This document shows positions 55,891-64,000 of a DNA stretch of 64,000 bases, one piece after another. Position 1 is the first letter of the stretch. Each line of letters begins with the position of its first letter. Under the pieces are notes generated by a model. It was given only the letters and a program-made list of their open reading frames with translations, was not told the DNA's origin and did no database searches. The position numbers and the translations under genes were made by a program. This stretch comes from Mesodorylaimus sp. YZB2_4 (lineage: Eukaryota; Nematoda; Enoplea; Dorylaimida; Dorylaimidae). The DNA lies in NCBI GenBank assembly GCA_030248295.1, contig JASANH010000781.1, positions 434,001-498,000 of the forward strand, read 5' to 3'.

Positions 55891-56072
55891 AATTTACTCG
55901 CTTTTCTGCATCGAACTTCTCTAAATATTTATCGTCGCTCACAATTTTTCTCCGTGTCGCTTGGAATGGTCCTCGCTGGCCCCATTTGGTCGCGCACACA
56001 TTTTTTGCTTAGCAGCATTTCGCACGAAAAATTTGGGTTGCTAGGCCATATAACAGTAGTAGTGAGGCCATG
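55891..56072 (-). repeat. right arm of the near-perfect inverted repeat
   Basis: Pairs with 55,603-55,785. Outside the arms the flanks are unrelated (CGTCTCGTG versus a match of only a few bases), so the repeat is sharply bounded. Confidence 0.95.
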
Positions 56073-58160
56073 GTCTCGTGTGACTGCGAAAATTGCTACC
56101 ACGCACACATGCCGCAGGTAGTCGGAGTGTCTGCTGGAGGCGCCAAAAGCACTCGTAGGTTTAAAATGGTGGCTGGCTGCATGTCAGCGCTAGGCGAAAT
56201 CACGGGTTTACTACTAAATAGTGTGAGTCCGTGGGCGTAGTCAGGCATTTAGCAGCCACTCACTCATCTAGCGTCAGGAGATATGGCCAGGAAAGTGCGA
56301 TTTTAACTATTGGATGAACTGTTATACTTGAAAAAACTTCAAATTCGCAGAAAAAAATTATGGCTGGTTTTTATTGCCGAATGTAATAGTGCACATCAAA
56401 TGTAATTGCCAATCACGAATGATAATCATGAAAGAAGGGCGTTTTCCAAAAAAAAATGCTTTCACAATAACTTCAAGGTCGCACGCAATACGACGTCATT
56501 ATGCACCTGATATTCTAAATTTGAACTGTCGGTTTTACGACTTGGATGTCTGTTACGACTTGCCTGTGCACCAACCGTTACTCTCCTAGAAACCCACCAC
56601 ACCAGCACAAACACACCTGAAAGTTGGATAGACTTTTCGCGCTTCCACAACGACACAATCACACAAACACACCAGAGTCTGGAAGGCTCCTAGTCTGGGG
56701 TCCTGGACTGGGCTGTGGCGCTCAGAAAAGACCATTCTACTTTGACGTTGATGTTCTGGTTCATTGGATTACTGCACCCCCAGCTGGGGTCCCCAGGAGT
56801 GGAAGTATAAATTGGTAATTTTAAAAAAAATTGAGCGGTCAGGCCGACACGTCTTGGGTAACCAGGTCTGGCGAAAATGCACAAGTTTTCGAAAACAGTG
56901 CATTTACCCCAGGTCCTGGGGCAAGTAAAAAGTGACTTCTGGGGCTGCCTAAGACCCAGACGAAGTATGTAGGAGCCTTGTAAGGGCCTTCACTAGAGTG
57001 GCTGTGGTGTAGAAGAGGTAGTCAGAGCGGGGCGATCTTGCGTGCCACCAGCAGCATGAAGAATGTACGTGTGTAACGTACAGTACAGTATGTGCGCCGC
57101 CTGCTGAAGTCCTTGAGGCGATATCCTGATTACACCAGTTTACCACTCTCATAGCAAGCCTGTACTGTAATTAGCCCAGCCACACAGACGCGCAATGTTA
57201 AGCGGGCAACTTTGATCGTTCATAACTCGACAACAGATCAACAAAAATGCACAAAATTTTGGAGATGTGCTATGTTTGCCACGGCCAATAATCTTGCAAA
57301 ATTTTGTTGGAAACGGCTCAGCCGTTCTCGAGACCCAAAATGCACGTTTTGCTGTTCCAGAGATGACGACGGAAGACGACGACGACGACGACGACGAAGT
57401 ACTTAAGTCCTGTCCACAGCAATAACCACTAAAGCTACGGACAAAAGAGTTGGTTTTTCTGAAAGCTCTTATGGCGCGAAGTATTCTTTTGAGAGTTTGA
57501 TCTTAAGATTCAAGCTAATTAATTTTTTTAGCTCCAAAAATTGAATTTTAAGGCATACCACCAGCAGGCGGAATATTTTTATTAGCCGTGCGGCGCGCGC
57601 TGATTCCGTTAGCCGTAGTTACCCTTCGTTAAAATTACTTGCTACTGGCCGGTGGAGCCGAGACGAGTGTTCTGTTCTGTTCTGTTTGGTTAGGTTGAAT
57701 TTTTTGCTCTAGTTTGGCGGATATTAGTTGGCTTGCTTTTTAATGTTTTGATTTATAAGCCCTAAATTCTTGAAAAATCTACCTGCGATCTTTTGCACAT
57801 TCTCTGCAGCAAAGAATATTTGTTCCGGAAATTGAGGCTGTTTGTCACCAGAAAATATTACTGCCAGCAATATTTTCTGGTGGTTACACTAATTAATTGG
57901 TAATCTTGATTGGTAACAGTAATATTAATTACGGCACCGCCACAAACGGCAGTGGAGTGCTTACAATTGAAAACCCCCTGCCTAAAACAGCCACATTAGT
58001 TGCCTGTTTAGCCGAGCCACTCTGGAACTTATGCGCGGTATGATACAGTGACAGAGCATTACGTGCGAACCTTCTTTGTACTACATTTGCGTCAGCTCAG
58101 GAGGGAACAGACGACAAATTTCTTCCATCTATTCTCAATTTCTAGCCCAAATGTGGGTGC
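56073..58160. other. intergenic, no gene recognised
   Basis: Apart from a GAC microsatellite (57,375-57,396) and a perfect hairpin (57,848-57,880), I see nothing I can name. Open frames here are short and without domains. Confidence 0.4.
57848..57880. repeat. perfect 12-bp-stem hairpin
   Basis: CCAGAAAATATT and AATATTTTCTGG are exact inverted repeats around a nine-base loop. Function unknown; it may be the tip of a palindromic transposon end. Confidence 0.8.
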
Positions 58161-58165
58161 GAAAA

Positions 58166-58946
58166 AGTACTATTATTTCTTAAAAAATCTGTCATCAGAA
58201 AACAAAAAAATTAGCCCAGCCACCCTACTCTAACCAAATGCGAGGCGAGACGAGATTGGCTGGGCTCCCTCGGCGGCGTTTGAAGAAAACTTGTGATCAA
58301 ACAGCATTTCTACTGTCACTAAAAAAGTGTAACAGGGCGTCCCCTACCTTGGCCACTTCATTCAGGCAATAGAGAGATGGAAACACAAGGGCCGACGGTC
58401 GTACATACTAGTGCTGAGGCTTGTACGCCTAAAGCTATTAGCATGCTGGCTACACAGAAGCTGAACTTCCTGTTCTAGTGTCACTGAGTAGGTTCTACAC
58501 ATGCAGTACTCGTGCTGTCAAGGCAGATGCAACCTTACTGCGGCAAGTCCTCACTGTTTTCCAAGTAAGTTCGAGGTAACAGAAGGGGATCGTATACCGA
58601 AACTCCAAACTTCGGTACTTACTCCAAAATACGAATGAGTGTGATGTGGGTACTAGCCTTTTGTGAAAAACAGAATAAAATCCCGCAGGGAGTCAACCCC
58701 ACGACTCCACGAGGTACCAAGTACATCACAGAGACATACGTTGTGGGTGAGTGTGGAAAAACGATTGTGAGCGTCGCCCTGAAGGCAACATAAAAGATAT
58801 ATCACGTCCTCATAAGTATAACCCACTCAAGCATGTGCCGCAGAGGGAGCCCAGCCAATCTCGTCTCGCCTCGCATTTGGTTAGAATAGGGTGGCTGGGC
58901 TAACCTTTTTGTTGTCTGATAACAGATTTTTTAAGAAATCCTGATT
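58166..58946. mobile_element. element with about 100-bp inverted ends and AGCCCAGCCA motif
   Basis: The left arm (58,166-58,272) and right arm (58,848-58,946) match in reverse: TTTCTTAAAAAATCTGT, TTAGCCCAGCCACCCTA, AACCAAATGCGAGGCGAGAC, GATTGGCTGGGCTCCCTC. Each arm holds an internal inverted pair, AGCCCAGCCA/TGGCTGGGCT. Another copy of the AGCCCAGCCAC end lies at 57,175. No coding capacity was recognised in between. Confidence 0.6.
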
Positions 58947-59702
58947 TCCGTTGGAATCTTTAGGAGAGACCCTGGCCTCAAGACCGACCTGAAAATGCAG
59001 CTACCTGACTTCAGCAGAAATCGGCTAGGGCTGTCCATACCACTACATTCTTTGAGGGGGCGGGAAGATAGAAAACGAGAGGCTGCAAAAACAGTAAGTG
59101 GAAATCTAAAGCTTCTAATCAAAGGGCCACAGACACGCTCAAAGGGAGCAAAACTGTGAAAAATAATTATCAAGACTAAAAAATAAAAAAAAGTTTCAGC
59201 CGTTTTGGACTAGCCGTTCGTGGAAAAAGTCGTCCAACAATTTCAAATCCCGATTACCGCAAAAAACAAAGTGCAAAAGCAGGTTCAGTATGTTTAGCGC
59301 AAATGCGCCCGGAATTCCTACTGTAGTGTGCGTACAATATTCTTCCGTCAGTCGGCCGCGCGTTCGGATTCGATTCTCGTGTGACATATATATTGGACAT
59401 AGATGGATTTATAAATTTTTTTAAAAGAATGGGAATGGTTTTCTTGAAATGTTCACTCTTAAAGTCGGTGCCAGGGAAAATTGCCTAACTTTTTGAGACT
59501 ACGGGATTTTAGGGTAAGATTATCCTTGAGAGCAAGCTGTGCTGTGCATTTCTTCGCCACGTCGCTACGCACACAGATTTGAATTTCGCGCCATGTGGCA
59601 ATCGTCGCATGGTAGCAATTGCCCGGATGTCAAGCCGCTTGACGACAATAATCCGACTGGCTGGACTGCTCTGCTTGGAAGAGCTCAAAAACATTTTCTG
59701 GA
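58947..59702. other. intergenic upstream of the MADF gene
   Basis: Nothing named. A 46-codon frame from an ATG at 59,593 runs to 59,730, overlapping the start of the MADF gene in another frame; it ends at a good donor (GA/GTGAGT, 59,727) and could be an alternative first exon. Confidence 0.3.
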
Positions 59703-60785
59703 ATGCAACGTCGTGAATTTATCAGAGTGAGTACAGGACTGGCAATGAGTAAATCGCAGTCAACTGGAGCTGGTTTGTCGCAATCCAGTCGATACCCTCC
59801 AGTGGGCGATGGGGTATTGCCAGTACTGCCGAACCGATTTCTTCCTCCTTTGCATTCGCAAAAAGAAGAACGTAAGCAAATAGAAAATCTAAAAATCTTT
59901 CATTAGTTTCGGTATTGCTTGATTTTTCAGGTTCTCTTCGACCGTCAGCTGGAAATGAAGGACGAGCAGTTGAAGATGACAAATGGGTCTTTCCGATGAT
60001 CAAAGCTATTTCAAAATATCCGTGCATTTGGAATATGGTTGATCAGGATTTCAGAAACATCTCAGCTCGAAAAGAAGCGTGGAATTTAGTATCGAACGAA
60101 GTGACTACTATTTCAGGCTTTATGATTTCGAGTATGCAATTTTTTATGTCTCGTTTTCGAAAGCAGTAGCTCATCTTTTTTAGCCGAAGTTTTGCACAGG
60201 CGATGGAAAACGATCCGACGAGAATGGGGCCGAACTAAACCGCAGCGAAATGGATCTTTAGGAAAAGAAAAACATTCGAAATACGACGCGGCATTGGAAT
60301 TTTTGAGAACCAGAGCCAGTCATCGCAGGTACCGAGCCGATGTTCTATGATCAACTTTTGATATACTTTTTCTAGACTGCTTGCCAATTCGCTGATCGAA
60401 TCAGAACCGGGTGTTAATTCGATTCCAGTGATGGGCATCAATGAGCAGGAAAAAATTGTGGACCAAGCAAATAATATCGACGATTGCGAAAGTGCGGAGG
60501 CAGCCGATAATATCACCCATGATTATTTTGTCCATGATCACGCCCACGATTACGCCGCTGACTCTATTGTTGGCGCCAATGATCAAACGACGAATCCGCC
60601 AATATGTCGTCCGAATAAGCGTTCTTTAGAAGGATACAACGAAATGGCATGGACAGCGAAGAAAACGCGTCGACTAGCAGCCACCTGTAGCACTGATGTA
60701 CCTGAAGACGCCAATGGCCAGTTGGTCGACTTACTCAAAGGAATTCGTGATCGATCAGCAAATACCTCAAGAAATGAACCATATG
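59703..60785 (+). CDS. MADF-domain DNA-binding protein, 5' part
   Basis: Exons are 59703-59871 (start at 59,703 or, more likely, the second Met at 59,745), 59931-60131, 60184-60328 and 60376-60785. All are joined in phase; the last ends at a good donor, so at least one more exon follows. The first exon is Ser/Pro-rich. Exons 2-3 form a MADF domain: WVFPMIKAISKYPCIWNMVDQDF...ARKEAWNLVSNEV, then LHRRWKTIRREWGR and a final YDAALEFLRTRA helix, with the spaced aromatic and Trp positions of this Myb/SANT-like fold. Exon 4 is acidic and His/Asp-rich (HDYFVHDHAHDYAADS), then basic with a bipartite nuclear signal (KRSLEGY...AKKTRRLAA). A nuclear transcription-factor role is inferred from the family. 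Confidence 0.75.
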
Positions 60786-60904
60786 GTAAGTTGGGAGGAA
60801 GGCTTATCAATCATCGTCGAATCCGATCCGAGTACTGTATGGTGCTACAATTCTGGATATTTCTCCGCATACCAGCATCGACCGATCTGGCTGAACTGAT
60901 TTGA

Positions 60905-61265
60905 GGGGTGGATCAATTCGCAATCCGATCTGACGCAGCCAGATCGGCAACTAAAATTTTTCGCGCTTCATCCGCCGGGAACTGATGAGATGTGGCATTT
61001 TATCATGAGAAAATCCCGTTTTTCTCTCGAAACAGCAATTAATCCCGCTTTAGGCGCTGGTTAGTTCTGTGCTCTTAGGATTGGTCTGATAGAGAGTGAC
61101 GGCGAGGAAATGACATTTTTTGTGAAGATGCAATGCCAAATATGTCATCCTCGCAGTGATAGCGCAGTTTCAAACACAACATTCCCTTCAGCTGGATCGG
61201 CTGAATCAGGCTGATCCAGACCCTGGATCGAGGTCTGGAGTCGGATTGGTCGATGATGGACTGTG
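60905..61265. repeat. GATC-rich dispersed repeat, copy 1
   Basis: Shares GATGAGATGTGGCAT, GAAAAAATCCCGTTTYTCTCT, TTAATCCCGCTTTAGGCGCTG and GGATTGGTCTGA with 63,440-63,700, flanked by runs of GATCCGATC and CTGATCCA. Both copies are in the same direction. Probably a non-autonomous DNA element; edges are uncertain. Confidence 0.6.
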
Positions 61266-62083
61266 TAGTTTTTGGGATTAGGAAAATTGCTCCCTCCAAC
61301 TACAGTGGCCACTGGCGTTCTTTCGGGACGGGCGATCCCGCCCAGGATTGGGATCGCCCCTCCTGAACCCAATCTCGATAAAAAAATGGTCGTGATCGAA
61401 TGTTGTGGAGATGTGTAAAGAAGGGGAAGGGGAGAAGAAGGGATCGGGAAGAGAGTGTTTCACAAGGGTAAGCCGGAGAAACTGGCGGATGATTGAACTT
61501 GTTAAGAGGACGGAAGGAATTTGTTTGCTAATTGGTGGCTAATTCTATGCTTTTTCTGCTTGCATTATTTTGAATGCAATGATGAATACTGCGCAAAAAA
61601 GTTTTTGGCTCTACATTTTCTGGCTCCTTGGGGTGGGTTGTAGGATACCGATAGCGAATTAAAAATGAAAAAAAATCCCAGTCACGATCCTGATCCCAAA
61701 AATGTGACTTCGTTCTGCTTAACTTGGATCAGGATAGAATACCATCCAGTCCGATCCAGTGATGACTTTTGACTACCCGAAGCTTTGGGAATGTATCCGC
61801 TGTCGTGTTGGATTTCCAGTTGAAGAATAAGTCGGAAAGGCTTCGGCCTGGATATAACAATAACCATTAAACATTTACTCGAAATGATATCAGCAGGACG
61901 CAGCAGGGAGCAGTGCAAAGTAACAGCAGGACGTTTCGGCCATATTCACAGTTTTCATTAGCAGGACTGTATTTGTGGACCATTGTCTATCTTTTGGGTT
62001 TGTTCTTGTTCTCGCATCAGTGCGCGACTAGTTCTGCTGATAAGACTGTAGACCCGGTCGAATTACTGAGTTTTCTTGCACAG

Positions 62084-62276
62084 ATGTCGCTTCGAGGAAG
62101 TGCTCTATGGCATTGTGTATATCCAGCTCGAATCTTGCATAACAAATCCTGCACTGCTGCTGGATTATGTTGCCGCATTTTCAAGATGCTCTGTGTGCAA
62201 ACGTATGCGCAACAATTTTCAAAAAATGGTTTTGCCGTTGATTTTATTGAAGTTCAAAAATCATGTATCTCTGTGA
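62084..62276 (+). CDS. possible later exon of the MADF gene
   Basis: After an acceptor (CTTGCACAG) one frame reads RCRFEEVLYGIVYIQLESC, NPALLLDYVAAF, CSVCKRMRN and stops at 62,276. The length and spacing of its amphipathic segment resemble the BESS motif that often ends MADF proteins, but key positions are not certain. Its phase does not match the donor at 60,785, so a further exon or a different acceptor would be needed. Confidence 0.3.
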
Positions 62277-62459
62277 ATCTCATTTTGTTTTTGCAAGAGC
62301 AGTTCAAATTACAGGGAAGTGAAATTTTCTTCTTGCGAGATCAATGCTGTACAGTAATAATTCTGACAATGAGGTCGTAGGCTATGCAAAATAGAAAACT
62401 TAAAAACGAGCCCTCGAATCGCTTCAAGTTGACTACAAGTATTGGCCTATCTGATCCAG

Positions 62460-63319
62460 CCCAGGGTCGACCGTACCACCGTACCGGGGGGTGGTACGGT
62501 ACGGTACGGGTACGGCACTGAAAACAGGCCGGTACGGCCGTACCTCCAGGGTTATGTCAATTTTAAATTTTCCGCGCTTCAGTGATTCGCAGGTGCATGC
62601 AGCTTACTTCAAAACAGCTGTTTTTGAGTAGGTATTCGGGAAAGTGTGAAATCAAGAAGATTGTTGCACTTTGATTTGAAATCAAGAAAGTGTGAAATCA
62701 AGATAATTGTTGCACTGTACTCTACCGTAGCTGCAGGACTTGCTGGTGTGAATTGAATTTCGTAGCTGGTCTGTTGGGACAGCCAGTTAGGTCTTATCAG
62801 CCAATGTCTTCTAAAGTTTCTAAAGTTTACGATTATTGCTACATCGACGACAACGACGAATTACACGCAATTTGCAAGGTCTGTAAGACAAAGATCTCGA
62901 GAGGCGGCCCCTCATCTCACTCTGATTTCCAGCGCTGGAAATCAGGTGCTGGAAAGCTGAGAAACCGCATTTTTGGTGGCTAAGAATGTATGCGGGGGTA
63001 ACCATGGAAGTCTTATGCCAGAAATTACCCGAATGCTTCCTTTTGTGAAATGTAATCTGCCAGCAGTTGGATTCAATACGTTCAAATTAGTCTAATACGG
63101 ATGTGTGACACCAGATTCAAACAAGCTAATAAAGTTCTTTTGCTGAACTGTCCGCTTTTGAAATCGAAGCGTAACCAGCTAAGAAAGTTTCTTATTCATA
63201 TGCAGTTAAAGTAAAATTTTGAGTACGGTACGGTACGGCACGTCTGGTACGGTACGGTACGGCCGTACCAGGCCCTTGGTACGGGTACGGTCAAAAAAGC
63301 CGGTACGGTCGACCCTGGG
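62460..63319 (+). mobile_element. hAT-like element with GGTACGG subterminal repeats
   Basis: The ends are CCCAGGGTCGACCGTACC in both directions, flanked by ATCCAG on each side (the shared ATCCAGCC allows a 6- or 8-bp reading of the target duplication). The outer roughly 100 bp at each end is packed with GGTACGG/CCGTACC repeats. CAGGG ends and a BED finger inside point to hAT. It is inserted in a GATC-rich repeat. Confidence 0.75.
62753..62983 (+). pseudogene. BED-finger remnant of a hAT transposase
   Basis: The frame encodes SSKVSKVYDYCYIDD and then ICKVCKTKISRGG, the N-terminal half of a BED zinc finger (aromatic positions and the CxxC pair). The expected HL-x-H half does not follow in frame and the rest of the transposase is absent. 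An internal deletion derivative is likely. Confidence 0.65.
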
Positions 63320-63339
63320 ATCCAGCCCTGGATCCTGAT

Positions 63340-63840
63340 CCCAAACCGTTCCAGTCTGGCATCAATCCACCAATCCGTCCGAACTGATCCGCCTCTCTGA
63401 AGGGTGAATCGGCTGATCCAATCCGACTGCTGGATCGGTAACTGGAATCTCTCGCTCTTCATCTGCTGGAAAATGATGAGATGTGGCATACTATAATGAA
63501 AAAATCCCGTTTCTCTCTCAAATCAGCATTTAATCCCGCTGTAGGCGCTGTGTCCTTTGGAGTGGTCTGACAGAGTGACCCCCAGGAAACAGCAAGTTGG
63601 TGAGGATGCAAATTTCAAATATATCGTCCCCATCAATCTTATTTTTTGAAGCGGATTGGTCGGATTGAATCGAGATCCAGGCCCATGGTCGGATCTGTCG
63701 ATGCTAGTCTGGCCAATCCGATCCACCACTCCGATTGGTCTGGCTGGATCAGTGGAACAATTGATCCTGCCTGAATGCCAGCATCGACTGATCCGATCCT
63801 ATGCCTGGATCCCCATCCGTTGCAGGGTCTAGATCGGCCC
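63340..63840. repeat. GATC-rich dispersed repeat, copy 2
   Basis: Second copy of the 60,905-61,265 family, in the same direction, with a longer GATCC-rich right part (GGCTGGATCAG, CCGATCC). Confidence 0.6.
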
Positions 63841-64000
63841 GATCCGATTTGGCTGATAAGATTGGTGGGGATGATGTGCTTGGTCATCGTCATCGTCATC
63901 GTTTACTCCGTACCCAAGCAAATACATGCACTTTACGGGAGGGACACACATAAAATTAATCAAAACTCATACTCATGATAAAGTTACTAAACCCACGAAA

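Noticed and set aside
59196-59387. A 63-residue minus frame with a hydrophobic centre
   Set aside because: No recognisable family and no supporting splice or promoter signals.

Overview
The window is eukaryotic genomic DNA, most likely from a nematode. Genes are split into many exons, many introns are only about 50-60 bp, and acceptors are of the TTTTCAG/TTTNAG type. The gene families include an NRF-6-like acyltransferase and a one-domain TIMP, and there is an interstitial run of five TTAGGC units, the nematode telomere motif. There is no operon-like packing and no bacterial feature. Exon coordinates were read by hand from splice signals, reading phase and protein motifs; they are models without transcript support.

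Left part (1-14.6 kb): two near-identical, inverted copies of a seven-exon glyoxylate/hydroxypyruvate reductase-like gene (about 1.47-2.88 kb plus; 12.44-13.85 kb minus) enclose a TIMP-like protease inhibitor gene (3.9-6.1 kb, minus) and a third, divergent reductase paralogue (7.6-11.6 kb, minus). The paralogue keeps the same exon phases but has long introns, one of which carries a nested DNA transposon.

Middle (15-41 kb): a 14-exon NRF-6-like acyltransferase-3 membrane protein (15.4-21.8 kb), a mitochondrial ribosomal protein S18B-like gene (22.1-25.8 kb) whose second intron holds a 1.02 kb array of a 23-bp hairpin repeat, and a repeat-dominated stretch (25.9-35 kb). That stretch contains a Tc1-like MITE, an inverted pair of 99-bp elements, C-rich satellite-like blocks, a 28-bp degenerate array and a decayed MULE transposon inserted into it, and a second long-TIR element. 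A PH-like domain gene (34.9-35.4 kb, minus) and a four-exon LigB-type dioxygenase-like gene with a hydrophobic N-terminus (37.5-40.5 kb) follow.

Right part (41-64 kb): a small secreted cysteine-rich protein (41.2-42.7 kb); a single-pass membrane protein whose first exon I could not settle (ends 49.47 kb); a seven-exon mitochondrial enoyl-CoA hydratase-like gene on the minus strand (49.67-55.0 kb), convergent with it; a Merlin-like transposase remnant inside its intron; a long near-perfect inverted repeat (55.6-56.1 kb); a MADF-domain gene (59.7-60.8 kb onward); and a hAT element with a BED finger (62.5-63.3 kb).

The genes do not form a pathway. Apart from the three reductases, they look like unrelated neighbours separated by transposon-derived DNA. 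Recurrent themes are inverted duplication and transposons nested inside transposons.
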